A stretch of 10,845 nt of DNA from Fidelibacterota bacterium SCGC AAA003-L08 (GCA_000405805.1 ASPJ01000033.1:1-10845); one strand, 5' to 3'; shown: positions 1 through 7,999, counted from the first letter of the stretch. Numbers and translations: made by a program. Notes: generated by a model from the letters alone, not told the origin.

Positions 1-1
1 A

Positions 2-361
2 TCTGACTCTTGGCTGGGTATACCTGTCCTTTGGAGACAAATTTCAAATGCTAAAATTATAATTGAACTGGGAATTGATAATCTAAATCCTGATCCATCA
101 TATGGAAGTCATTTTTTCCAGAATTTAACAAGTATGCATATAGGTTATTTTACATTAGCAAAGAATGAATATAAAAAACATATCAATTGGGAATGGCTAA
201 AAGAACAAAATGTAATTAAAGAAATGAAATATGTTAAAGTAATAGGATTAAAGGATGAACTTCAGATTATAATTGATGGATATAATGGAGAAGGAATCAT
301 TAACAGCCATTTTAATCAAAATAATGGCTTGATGAATGAAGAATTATCAACAGGTATTTAG
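2..361 (+). CDS. PEP/pyruvate-binding (PEP synthase/PPDK-like) protein, C-terminal fragment
   Basis: This is the last 119 residues of a longer protein whose start lies left of the window. The frame is open from base 2, so the first internal ATG (base 134) is not the start. The fragment begins SDSWLGIPVLW and continues with DPSYGSHFFQNLTSMHIGYF and, later, a WEWL motif. From memory of the family this matches the C-terminal end of large PEP/pyruvate-binding proteins related to phosphoenolpyruvate synthase and pyruvate phosphate dikinase, common in Bacteroidota and relatives. The ATP-grasp nucleotide-binding and phospho-histidine parts are not in view, so activity cannot be judged. The TAG stop overlaps the TAA stop of the convergent gdhA gene, and no terminator separates them. 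The family call is fairly sure; the substrate is not. Confidence 0.72.
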   Translation, partial: SDSWLGIPVLWRQISNAKIIIELGIDNLNPDPSYGSHFFQNLTSMHIGYFTLAKNEYKKHINWEWLKEQNVIKEMKYVKVIGLKDELQIIIDGYNGEGIINSHFNQNNGLMNEELSTGI

Positions 362-1692
362 ACACAACCTTGATCTAACATTGCATCAGCAACTTTAATA
401 AATCCGCTAATATTTGCACCTTGTATATAATCAATTCTGTCACCATTTCTACCATGTTCAACACATTGATTATGGATATTTTTCATAATGTCATTTAATT
501 TAGCATCTACTTCTTGAGAGCTCCAATTTATTCTCATGCTATTTTGACTCATTTCTAATCCTGATACTGCTACTCCTCCTGCATTTGCAGCTTTCCCTGG
601 ACCAAATAATATTTTATCATTGAACAATTCAGCTGCATCAGAGTTGTTTGGCATATTAGCTCCTTCTACCATACAGATACAGCCATTCTTAATTAAAGTT
701 GAAGCATCATCTTCATCAATCTCATTTTGAGTGGCACATGGAATAGCTATATCACATTTTATTCCCCAGGGTTTCTCCCCCTCTAAATAATCTACATTGT
801 ATTCCTGTGCAAATTCTTTAATTCTTCCTCTTTTTACGTTCTTAAGATTCATTATCCAAGATAACTTTTTATTATCTATTCCATCTTTATCATAAACTGT
901 ACCTGAAGAGTCTGACATTGAAAGAACTTTACCCCCTAATTGAATAACTTTTTCAGCAGCATACTGAGCTACATTTCCAGATCCAGAGATTAGAACTTTT
1001 TTATTCGAAAAATTTAATTTTTTTGTATTTAACATTTCCTGAGCAAAATAAACTGCTCCATATCCTGTCGCTTCAGGTCTAATTAAACTTCCACCCCAGT
1101 TAATACCTTTTCCAGTTAATACACCTAAAAATCTATTAGTTATTTTTTTGTATTGACCAAATAAATATCCAATTTCTCTTCCCCCAACACCTATGTCTCC
1201 AGCAGGAATATCAGTATTAGATCCTATATGTCTATATAACTCTGACATAAACGATTGACAGAAACTCATAATTTCATTATCTGACTTTCCTTTTGGATCA
1301 AAGTCTGATCCTCCTTTTCCACCTCCCATAGGCAATGTTGTTAAACTATTTTTAAATATTTGTTCAAAGGCTAAAAATTTTAATATTCCTAAGTTTACTG
1401 ATGAGTGAAATCTTAATCCACCTTTATATGGACCTATAGCCGAATTAAACTGAATTCTAAATCCTCTATTAACATTTATTTTGCCCTGATCATCTCTCCA
1501 GGACACTCTGAAAGTGATTACTCTCTCTGGTTCAACTATTCTCTCTAAAATATTATTATGTAAATAATGCTGATTATCCTGAAGAAAATTCCATATTGAA
1601 CTAATAACTTCTCTTACCGCTTGATGAAATTCATTCTCACCTGGATTCTTAGCTATTACATAATCCATAAATTGATCAACAGATTTATACAT
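358..1692 (-). CDS. gdhA: NADP-type glutamate dehydrogenase
   Basis: A complete 444-residue protein, close to the roughly 447 residues of Escherichia coli GdhA and alignable to it from end to end. It catalyses reductive amination of 2-oxoglutarate with ammonium and NADPH to give glutamate, as a soluble cytoplasmic hexamer. The substrate-binding region has K90 in GPYKGGLRFH and the signature PMGGGKGGSDFDPKGK at 121-136, which contains the catalytic Lys126. The expected catalytic Asp is D166 in PAGDIGVGGRE. The Rossmann domain has GSGNVAQYA from 237 and the SDSSGTV stretch near 260, as in NADPH-dependent enzymes. The C-terminal part keeps PCATQNEID and GPGKAANAGGVAVSGLEMSQN. The start is supported by an AGGAGA ribosome-binding site six bases upstream. 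The gene is monocistronic, divergent from the exporter operon, and its stop overlaps the stop of the upstream PEP-binding gene. No key residue is missing. Confidence 0.97.
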   Translation of the reverse strand: MYKSVDQFMDYVIAKNPGENEFHQAVREVISSIWNFLQDNQHYLHNNILERIVEPERVITFRVSWRDDQGKINVNRGFRIQFNSAIGPYKGGLRFHSSVNLGILKFLAFEQIFKNSLTTLPMGGGKGGSDFDPKGKSDNEIMSFCQSFMSELYRHIGSNTDIPAGDIGVGGREIGYLFGQYKKITNRFLGVLTGKGINWGGSLIRPEATGYGAVYFAQEMLNTKKLNFSNKKVLISGSGNVAQYAAEKVIQLGGKVLSMSDSSGTVYDKDGIDNKKLSWIMNLKNVKRGRIKEFAQEYNVDYLEGEKPWGIKCDIAIPCATQNEIDEDDASTLIKNGCICMVEGANMPNNSDAAELFNDKILFGPGKAANAGGVAVSGLEMSQNSMRINWSSQEVDAKLNDIMKNIHNQCVEHGRNGDRIDYIQGANISGFIKVADAMLDQGCV

Positions 1693-1698
1693 TGGAGT

Positions 1699-1704
1699 TC
1701 TCCT
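1699..1704 (-). promoter_or_regulatory. Ribosome-binding site of gdhA
   Basis: Read on the minus strand the sequence is AGGAGA followed by six bases (ACTCCA) and the ATG. It is the best Shine-Dalgarno match in the window and fixes the gdhA start. It contrasts with the exporter, barrel and MATE genes, which have no clear site. Confidence 0.8.
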
Positions 1705-1735
1705 GAGTTAAATTTTAAACATTTAAAATATAATA

Positions 1736-1765
1736 AGCATAATTACTATTGGTAATACATGTCAA
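1736..1765 (-). promoter_or_regulatory. Putative sigma-70-type promoter of gdhA
   Basis: On the minus strand there is a perfect -35 box TTGACA (1760-1765), an 18-bp spacer and a -10 box TATGCT (1736-1741). Transcription would start near 1729 and give a leader of roughly 37 nt that contains the AGGAGA site. The -35 is an exact consensus; the -10 matches four of six positions. The same 120-bp region must also hold the promoter of the divergent exporter operon. A TATAGT at 1780-1785 is a possible -10 for that direction, but I see no convincing -35 for it. Confidence 0.5.
1742..1756. promoter_or_regulatory. Palindrome ATTAC-N5-GTAAT in the gdhA promoter spacer
   Basis: A perfect 5-bp inverted repeat with a 5-bp centre (TATTG on the plus strand) lies exactly between the proposed -35 and -10 boxes of gdhA. 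A protein bound there would block RNA polymerase, so it is a candidate operator. I do not recognise the regulator. Short AT-rich palindromes arise often by chance in DNA of this composition. Confidence 0.3.
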
Positions 1766-1812
1766 AATTACAATAAACTTATAGTATGAATTATGTGATT
1801 TTTTAATTATTT

Positions 1813-4608
1813 ATGTTTAATAAATATATCAAACAAAATTTTATCAATCAGACATTAAATTTTCCATTAAGGACGCTATTAATATCTCTAGGACTTACAG
1901 CTATCATAGGATCAGGAATAAGATGGTTTGAAATTGACGATGATTTTGTAAAACTATTACCTCAAGACATACCTTCAAAAATTATTTGGGATGATATTCA
2001 GGAAGATTTTGGTGCCTCAGAAATAATGCTTATTGCTTTTGGCAATAAAAATAAAGATATATATAGAAAAGAAATCTTTGATGCAATATGGGATTTAACT
2101 GACAGCTTAAAAGCTCAAAAAGATTTAATTGAAGATGTGATTTCAATTAAAACATTAAATAAGTTGAAATCTGAAGATGGTTTTATGGAAGTTGGGGATT
2201 TATTTGTCAATTCAGATGGAAAATTGACAAAAGATATTGATGATAAAGATATAGAAAATATCAAAACTTATTTAGATCATAACCTTAATGTAAAATCTAG
2301 AATAATTAGTAAATATGATAACTATATATCAATAGTAATACGTCCTGTACTAAATACTAATATGACTGAAACTGTTGAGAGAATAAAACCAATAGTTAAA
2401 TCAATATTAGACGAAAAATTTGAGGTCCATTATGCTGGGCAGGTATATATAACTGGAGAAGTACCAACCATTATTAAAAAAGATACGTCCACTCTAATGG
2501 TTCTCGCCATATTATTGATGATTATTATTTTGCTAATAAATTTCAGAAATATATCAGCTGTATTAATGATATTAATGACAATTATTTTATCAATGATCAG
2601 TATGGCTGGATTTATGGGATGGATGCATAATCTAACAGGATTGTTTATATTTAAGTTCACTATGATGAATACATCAATGCCCGTTGTCCTACTCACAATT
2701 GCAAATTCTGATGGAGTACATATCCTTACTCGTTTTTTTAGAGAATCTAGAAAACAAAAAAATATAAAAAATGGAATTGAAACTACTTTAAAATCATTAT
2801 TTTTACCTATATTTTTAACCTCTTTTACAACAGGTATAGCATTCTTGGCTTTTATTTTTTCACCTGTCGAACAAATGACTGGGTATGGAATTTCTATTGC
2901 ATTTGCAATTATGTGGGCATGGATATTGTCTACAACTTTATTACCTTCAATAATACTACTTAAGAACTGGAATCTTGATGCTGGTTATATTAAAAGAGAA
3001 AGTTTTCTTGAAAAAATAGCTAGATTTATTGGAAATAATATATCTAAATCACCAAAAAAAGTTTTATATATTGGAATTAGTATAGTTTTATTTTCAGTCT
3101 ATGGATTTAAATATTTGGAGATTGAAGTAAATACTTCCAAGTTTTTTAAGCGGGGACACCCTATAAGAGAAAGTAATGAATTTGTTGATAGTGAATTGAC
3201 TGGATCTATGAACTTCTTAATTAACACAAAAGGAAATCATAAAGACCCCAATGTACTCAATGACCTTAATAATCTGCAAATATACTTAGAAAGTCACCCT
3301 CGAATAAATACCACAATTTCTATCGCAGATATAATAAAAGGAATGCATAAAACTATTATGAATGATAGTATGAAATATTATAGTATCCCAGAAAGTAGAG
3401 AAAAAATTAATAATTTATTTTTTATGTACTCAATGTCTGGAGATGATGATGATTTCAATTCTTTAGTTGATGATTCAAACCCAACAGTACTATTTACCGT
3501 TGATTTTAATAAAAATCATATGAATAATATTAATTTTGATACTGCAAATGTATATGATTCATTTGGCAACCCTTTAGATGTATGTTTAATAGAATGTACC
3601 AATAATGATGATGAAATATTAGATTCAGAAATTTTATTAGATTTTTCAAATATTACAGATAGTTCCTTTACTGTTATCATGAGTAATAAAATCGCTGTGA
3701 GTGAATTTGAAATTTCATTTACAGGGTTTACTGATACTGAGTCTATTAGCGTAACTAAACATTTTGGGACTAATAATTTGAATTTGAGAACATTAGATCC
3801 CATTTATCCATACAATCTTGGACATAATAAATTAGCTAAAAGAAATACTATCAATATTTCAATAGATAAAACAAATTCCTCAATAGTTCATTTTTCTTTG
3901 CTTAACCTAGATACTGAACGAAAATTTAAAATATTAGCATCCGGAAATCACTATGATAATGGATTGTTGACTGGAATGATGCAATCTATTTCAACTAAAG
4001 AAACAGTTGAACTGGTTGAAGATTTAGAAAATTATATTGAAAATAATATTGATTCAAATCTAGACACTCAAATATCTGGACTCGCAGTATTTTTTAGAGA
4101 TTTTGTTAATCTATTAATTCAATCATCTATTATTAGCATATTGGTTTCTATACTTGTCATTTTTATTATTTCCTGGTATTTCTTCAAAGCTTTTAAATGG
4201 GGGGTATTAGCAATCATACCTCTTACATGTGCTGTTATTCTAAATTTTGGATTAATGGGTCTTTTTGGAATAAAACTCAGTCATATTACTGCAATTCTAA
4301 CAGCTATAATTATTGGAGTTGGAGTAGATTTTGCAATTCATTATATATCTGAATTTAAAAGAAATCTCAAAAACAATATTCCTCTAGATACCATAAGCAA
4401 GGATAATATTGATGATGTTGGGTATCCTATATTACTTGATGTTTTATCAAATATGGGATTTGTTACTCTTCTTTTTTCAGCATTAATTCCATTAAATTAT
4501 ATGGGTGGATTAATGGTGTTTGCTATGTTATCTACATCTATTGGGACATTAACTTTGCTTGCATCTTTAATTGAAATAAATAAAGAGTATTTAAGGAAAA
4601 ATAAATGA
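1813..4608 (+). CDS. RND/MMPL-family exporter with an extra periplasmic domain
   Basis: A 931-residue inner-membrane protein of the RND superfamily, MMPL/HAE3-like branch, expected to use the proton gradient to move a lipid or other hydrophobic molecule. It has the duplicated RND layout. TM1 is near 20-38, followed by a periplasmic loop to about 225 and a helix bundle at about 227-385. TM7 is near 415-432, then a second periplasmic loop to about 768 and a second bundle at about 770-922. Intramembrane acidic residues typical of the family are visible: D300 in ANSDGVHI and D839 in GVGVDFAIH. Residues 557-713 look like an inserted domain (separate entry); without it the protein would be about 774 residues, normal for this branch. 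ATG 1813 is the first start after an in-frame stop at 1804, and no Shine-Dalgarno site is seen. The stop overlaps the next start (ATGA). Family certain; substrate unknown. Confidence 0.92.
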   Translation: MFNKYIKQNFINQTLNFPLRTLLISLGLTAIIGSGIRWFEIDDDFVKLLPQDIPSKIIWDDIQEDFGASEIMLIAFGNKNKDIYRKEIFDAIWDLTDSLKAQKDLIEDVISIKTLNKLKSEDGFMEVGDLFVNSDGKLTKDIDDKDIENIKTYLDHNLNVKSRIISKYDNYISIVIRPVLNTNMTETVERIKPIVKSILDEKFEVHYAGQVYITGEVPTIIKKDTSTLMVLAILLMIIILLINFRNISAVLMILMTIILSMISMAGFMGWMHNLTGLFIFKFTMMNTSMPVVLLTIANSDGVHILTRFFRESRKQKNIKNGIETTLKSLFLPIFLTSFTTGIAFLAFIFSPVEQMTGYGISIAFAIMWAWILSTTLLPSIILLKNWNLDAGYIKRESFLEKIARFIGNNISKSPKKVLYIGISIVLFSVYGFKYLEIEVNTSKFFKRGHPIRESNEFVDSELTGSMNFLINTKGNHKDPNVLNDLNNLQIYLESHPRINTTISIADIIKGMHKTIMNDSMKYYSIPESREKINNLFFMYSMSGDDDDFNSLVDDSNPTVLFTVDFNKNHMNNINFDTANVYDSFGNPLDVCLIECTNNDDEILDSEILLDFSNITDSSFTVIMSNKIAVSEFEISFTGFTDTESISVTKHFGTNNLNLRTLDPIYPYNLGHNKLAKRNTINISIDKTNSSIVHFSLLNLDTERKFKILASGNHYDNGLLTGMMQSISTKETVELVEDLENYIENNIDSNLDTQISGLAVFFRDFVNLLIQSSIISILVSILVIFIISWYFFKAFKWGVLAIIPLTCAVILNFGLMGLFGIKLSHITAILTAIIIGVGVDFAIHYISEFKRNLKNNIPLDTISKDNIDDVGYPILLDVLSNMGFVTLLFSALIPLNYMGGLMVFAMLSTSIGTLTLLASLIEINKEYLRKNK
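3481..3951 (+). other. Extra beta-rich domain inserted in the exporter's second periplasmic loop
   Basis: Exporter residues 557-713. The flanks read as one continuous RND porter segment: SMSGDDDDFNSLVDDSN before and YDNGLLTGMMQSISTKETVE after. The stretch between them has no membrane helix and is rich in alternating hydrophobic/polar strands, for example SSFTVIMSNKIAVSEFEISF. It has one close cysteine pair, C591 and C595. The strand pattern resembles cohesin-like beta-sandwich modules found before dockerin-type tails in secreted proteins of this kind of organism, but that is a resemblance by eye. Reading frame and base composition are unbroken across both borders. Confidence 0.55.
4593..4597 (+). 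promoter_or_regulatory. Ribosome-binding site within the exporter 3' end, for the LolA-like gene
   Basis: AAGGA lies seven bases before the in-frame ATG at 4605 and ten before a second ATG at 4608. It is the only recognisable Shine-Dalgarno site inside the four-gene operon. Both ATGs are in frame (protein begins MMK), so the true start could be either. The first overlaps the exporter TGA as ATGA, the usual sign of translational coupling. Confidence 0.55.
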
Positions 4609-5387
4609 TGAAGTTTTTAATTGTTCTATTTATATCAATAATATTCTCAATGACAGGAGAAGAACTTTCAATACTTATGGATAATCGTGAATCCCCTAAT
4701 GATGTATCTTCTGAGCTAAATATGGAAATTACAAATAAAAAAGGACGAGTACGGAAATCTAAGATTAAATCAATTTCAAAGGATAATAATGCTAAGCAGA
4801 TACTATGGTTCCTATCGCCTGCTGATGATAAAGGAGTTTCTTATCTAAAAATTGAACATGACAATCAGGATGATGAGATCCGATTATGGCTACCTGGATT
4901 TAAAAAAATTAGAAGAATTTCATCAAATAAAAAAGCTGATTCATTCATGGGCTCTGACTTAAGCTATGAAGATATGACTAGTAGACAAATAAAAGATTAT
5001 ACATTTGAAATAACTAATAGTAATATTGTTTTAGCAGATGGTTCCCATACAAATGATAATACTGATACTCCTGGGAAATCCTATTATATCTTAGAGAGTA
5101 CTCCAAATGGAATCGATAGTGAATACTCTCGACATGTAACATGGGTTGAGGATGATACTTATTTAACTATAAAAGAAGAATCTTATGATAAAAATGGAAA
5201 TTTATTAAAATTGAAAAAATTTAAATATCAATTAATAGATTCTTTTAATTTAGTATCTGAAATATTTGTTGAAAATATTCAAAAAAAATCAACCACAAAA
5301 CTTGTATTCTCAAATTTAAATATTAATACTGGAGTAAAGAACAAGCTATTCCAAGAAAAAAATATGAAAAGATTACCTCGTAAATAG
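4605..5387 (+). CDS. LolA-like outer membrane lipoprotein-sorting protein (TP_0789 type)
   Basis: A 260-residue secreted protein with a short signal peptide (about 1-17) and a periplasmic beta-rich body. It belongs by eye to the LolA-like group named after Treponema TP_0789 (Pfam LolA_like). Supporting motifs are WFLSPADDKGVSYL at 68-81, RLWLPGFKKIRRISS at 93-107 and SFMGSDLSYEDM at 113-124, the best conserved block of the group. LolA-type folds are half-open barrels that hold acyl chains, so a shuttle for a lipid or lipidated cargo across the periplasm is the natural reading. Members are often encoded beside RND/MMPL exporters, as here. The gene overlaps the exporter by four bases, and its TAG stop directly abuts the ATG of the barrel gene. 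No lipobox is seen, so it is probably soluble. It is not the housekeeping lolA; the cargo is unknown. Confidence 0.85.
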   Translation: MMKFLIVLFISIIFSMTGEELSILMDNRESPNDVSSELNMEITNKKGRVRKSKIKSISKDNNAKQILWFLSPADDKGVSYLKIEHDNQDDEIRLWLPGFKKIRRISSNKKADSFMGSDLSYEDMTSRQIKDYTFEITNSNIVLADGSHTNDNTDTPGKSYYILESTPNGIDSEYSRHVTWVEDDTYLTIKEESYDKNGNLLKLKKFKYQLIDSFNLVSEIFVENIQKKSTTKLVFSNLNINTGVKNKLFQEKNMKRLPRK

Positions 5388-6521
5388 ATGAATCTGAAAA
5401 TTATTTTATTCTCTATTTTATTATTTAATAATTTAAATGCTGAATTTAGTTACTCAGGAAAAATACACCTCCCATACAATTTTAATCTAAAAACTTATAA
5501 AAATACAGAGTTACCTATTCGATTTGTTGATTTGAATTTGAATTATTCATTTCTAGATATTGACTTTAAATCTAATATTGCACTAGAATATGATTGGGGT
5601 ACAGATCCTAATGAAAAAATTAACTTTAGAGAATATTATTTTTCTTACTATCCTTCTTTTGGAGAAATAACTATAGGAAAACAAATTATTTCGTGGGGTT
5701 TTGCTGATGGTAATAATCCTACAGATAATATCAATCCATATGACTTCAATTATATGTTTGCATCAGGAGTTGATCGAAAAGTTGGAATTTACTCTATTTC
5801 ATCCACGCTGTATTATGATGATTTTAAAATCAACTTAGTTATGTCTTATGATGAATTTAAACATCGTTTTAATTCACAAATCCCATTTGAATGTTTTATA
5901 TATGGTGATAATGACTATGGCGATTGCTTAAATGCTCCTGAATTTAATAGACATATTGAATATGGGGTTGATTTTCAATATAATATGAATCAAGCTGAAA
6001 TTGCTATTTCATATTTGAATAGTCGTGATAGATTCCATAATGAAAATATTCAGATGATAGGAACAAACTTATTGTATATGTATGATGAATTTACTTTTCG
6101 CTTTGAGAATGCTTTCTATATTGCCAATAAAAATGAAAAGTTTTTACAAGGAATTATACAAGTAGAATATCCTGAATTATTTAAATTTAATACTACAACT
6201 CAACTTTTTGGAACATATGATTTTAATGCTAAAAAGATATATGGAATAGGTCCTCCCCTATTTATCCTATCTGAGTATATGATTGTAATTTCAACTTCTA
6301 GAATATTTTTAGATGATACAATCGAATTAAATAATTTTATACTTTATAATCTCGGAAAAGGCCATGGATATTCTGTTGGAACTGAAATTAATTATACTTT
6401 AAATGATTATATTCAAAGTTCGATTAATATTTCTAAATTTTTTAAAGGATCTGGAGTATCCTCATTTAATAATCTAGAAAAACATTCTAATTTAAAAATT
6501 AGCCTAACCTACTTTTTCTAA
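5388..6521 (+). CDS. Outer-membrane beta-barrel protein partnered with the RND exporter
   Basis: A 377-residue protein with a signal peptide ending near NLNA (residue 18) and amphipathic strands throughout. It ends in LKISLTYFF, the aromatic C-terminus that the BAM machinery recognises in outer-membrane barrels. Residues 95-120 include TIGKQIISWGFADG and then NPTDNINPYDF. This WG...D...NP.D pattern recalls the DUF1302-type barrels encoded with RND exporters and LolA-like proteins in Proteobacteria. Two cysteines (C169, C180) lie in a likely extracellular loop. The ATG follows the previous stop with no gap and in the same frame, and no Shine-Dalgarno site is visible, so translation probably depends on re-initiation. 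The likely role is the outer-membrane end of the transport route begun by the exporter. That it is a barrel is well supported; the exact family and substrate are inference. Confidence 0.8.
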   Translation: MNLKIILFSILLFNNLNAEFSYSGKIHLPYNFNLKTYKNTELPIRFVDLNLNYSFLDIDFKSNIALEYDWGTDPNEKINFREYYFSYYPSFGEITIGKQIISWGFADGNNPTDNINPYDFNYMFASGVDRKVGIYSISSTLYYDDFKINLVMSYDEFKHRFNSQIPFECFIYGDNDYGDCLNAPEFNRHIEYGVDFQYNMNQAEIAISYLNSRDRFHNENIQMIGTNLLYMYDEFTFRFENAFYIANKNEKFLQGIIQVEYPELFKFNTTTQLFGTYDFNAKKIYGIGPPLFILSEYMIVISTSRIFLDDTIELNNFILYNLGKGHGYSVGTEINYTLNDYIQSSINISKFFKGSGVSSFNNLEKHSNLKISLTYFF

Positions 6522-6525
6522 TTAA

Positions 6526-7878
6526 ATGAAAAATAACCAAAACCGAACTCAAGAATTTATTAAGAACCCTCAAAAAGCCCTTTGGAAACTTTCTATACCA
6601 ATGATGCTTGGTATGTTAGCCCATACTTTGTATACAGTTGTAGATATGTATTTTATAAATAATTATGTTCACTTTGAAGATGCAATGGCATCTTTAGGAT
6701 ATTTATTTCCCTCTATGTTTATAGTTATGGGAATAACATTTGGCTTAGGATCAGGAGGAACAGCTCTTATTTCAAAATTTATTGGGGCTGGTGATAAAGA
6801 AAAGGCGAATAGCACAGCCGAACATCTTATACTATTAGGAGTTATAATAGGTCTGTTTATAACAATATTATATTATTTTATTGCAGATAAGATCGTATTA
6901 TGGCAAGGGGCTAGTAATGATGCATTAAAATATTCCTTAGATTATTTCTATATTATAATTTCTGGGACTACTTTCATGATTTTAGGTATATTTTTTCGAT
7001 CAATTTTGTCTGGAGAAGGAGATAATGTTTTTGCAATGAAAGTAATAGGAATTGGAACTTTGCTAAATATTATTCTGGATCCTATACTTATATATTTTTA
7101 CCAAATCCAAGGAGCAGCACTAGCTACTGTAATTAGTCAAATAGTTGTATTTATTATATTCACATATTCTATTCTATTAAAGAAATCCTGCTATTTAGAT
7201 TTAAATTTAAAAAAGTTTGTCTACAATCGGACAATGATAGGTAAAATTTTAGAATTAGGCCTTCCAGCAGCAGCATCAATGATAATTATGGCTTTCTGGA
7301 TGGGAATATGCAATACATTAATTGTAGATGAGGATGCTATCGAAGCATTTGCAATGGTTGGTAGAATAGAACATATTTTCTTTTTAATAATAATATCTAT
7401 AGCGACAGGATTAGTTACGCTGGTTGGAATGTTCTTTGGTGCTAAAAGGTTTGATTTGATAAAACAGATAATTGATTATGCAATAATCAGAAGTATTTAT
7501 ATTGGAATAGTATTTTTCGGAATATTTTATATGTTTAGCACTTATATATTTTCCCCCTTCGAATTAAGCCAAAATGAATTAGATCATGTAATAAAATATT
7601 TTTCTATTGTACCTTTTGCTTACCCATTTATAGCAGTAGCAATGAATAGTGGTAGAGCTATGCAAGCCCTTGGCTATGGCATGCCTACTCTCATTATAAC
7701 CTTTTTACGAGTTTTGTTTATTAATGCCCTCTTATCATATATATTCATTGTTGTATATCATAAAGATATTATATACATATGGTATTCTATTGTACTATCA
7801 AGTATCATAACAGCCATTACAGCATATCTTTGGATGAAAAAAATTAGCAATGATGTCATTATTTCAGAAAAATATTAA
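6526..7878 (+). CDS. MATE family efflux transporter
   Basis: A 450-residue polytopic membrane protein, the normal length for the MATE (multidrug and toxic compound extrusion) family, with about 12 helices in two related halves. Family hallmarks are NPQKALWKLSIPMMLGMLA at 14-32, then D40 in VVDMYFI of TM1, GLGSGGTALISKFIGAGD at 73-90 and RSILSGEGDNVFAMKVIG at 158-175 with NIILDP after it. The second half repeats the pattern with ELGLPAAASMII at 243-254 and a GMFFGAKRFD segment at 301-310. Such proteins are Na+ or H+ antiporters that expel cationic compounds, or in some cases lipids and flavins. It starts four bases after the barrel stop without a visible Shine-Dalgarno site and is the last gene of the operon. 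Whether it serves the same cargo as the exporter cannot be read from sequence. Confidence 0.93.
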   Translation: MKNNQNRTQEFIKNPQKALWKLSIPMMLGMLAHTLYTVVDMYFINNYVHFEDAMASLGYLFPSMFIVMGITFGLGSGGTALISKFIGAGDKEKANSTAEHLILLGVIIGLFITILYYFIADKIVLWQGASNDALKYSLDYFYIIISGTTFMILGIFFRSILSGEGDNVFAMKVIGIGTLLNIILDPILIYFYQIQGAALATVISQIVVFIIFTYSILLKKSCYLDLNLKKFVYNRTMIGKILELGLPAAASMIIMAFWMGICNTLIVDEDAIEAFAMVGRIEHIFFLIIISIATGLVTLVGMFFGAKRFDLIKQIIDYAIIRSIYIGIVFFGIFYMFSTYIFSPFELSQNELDHVIKYFSIVPFAYPFIAVAMNSGRAMQALGYGMPTLIITFLRVLFINALLSYIFIVVYHKDIIYIWYSIVLSSIITAITAYLWMKKISNDVIISEKY

Positions 7879-7947
7879 TAAAAATGAAAAAATAATTAAT
7901 AATTTTAGGTTTTAATAGTATTTTGTTACTAACTTCTGGTAGTTGAT

Positions 7948-7992
7948 CGATAATTCAAACCTCCTCCTTGATTTCGATTCAACCTCCTCCTT
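7948..7992 (+). repeat. Two direct copies of an anti-Shine-Dalgarno-like CCTCCTCCTT element
   Basis: Copy 1 is at 7948-7969 and copy 2, CGATTCAACCTCCTCCTT, at 7975-7992. Both contain ACCTCCTCCTT (7959-7969 and 7982-7992) with a 23-bp period, and both begin with CGAT. They stand out as C-rich runs in otherwise AT-rich intergenic DNA, just before the terminator. The core resembles the ACCTCCTT end of 16S rRNA. On the plus-strand transcript both would lie in unstructured RNA immediately 5' of the terminator hairpin. Confidence 0.7.
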
Positions 7993-7999
7993 AACGTAT

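Noticed and set aside
134..361. A separate 75-residue small protein
   Set aside because: The frame is open from base 2 and the residues before this ATG carry the family motif SYGSHFFQNLTS, so it is the tail of a larger gene.
3516..3803. Antisense open frames within the exporter, the lipoprotein and the hydrolase genes
   Set aside because: They lie wholly inside well-supported genes, lack ribosome-binding sites and have no recognisable protein features.
3481..3951. Exporter insert as a frameshift or assembly chimera
   Set aside because: The frame and AT-rich composition are unbroken across both borders and no direct repeats flank the segment. Read mapping would still be the decisive test.
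7944..7992. AAGGAGGAGG on the minus strand as a pair of strong ribosome-binding sites
   Set aside because: No ATG follows at a useful distance; the only frame starts at TTG directly against the site and ends after about 17 codons.
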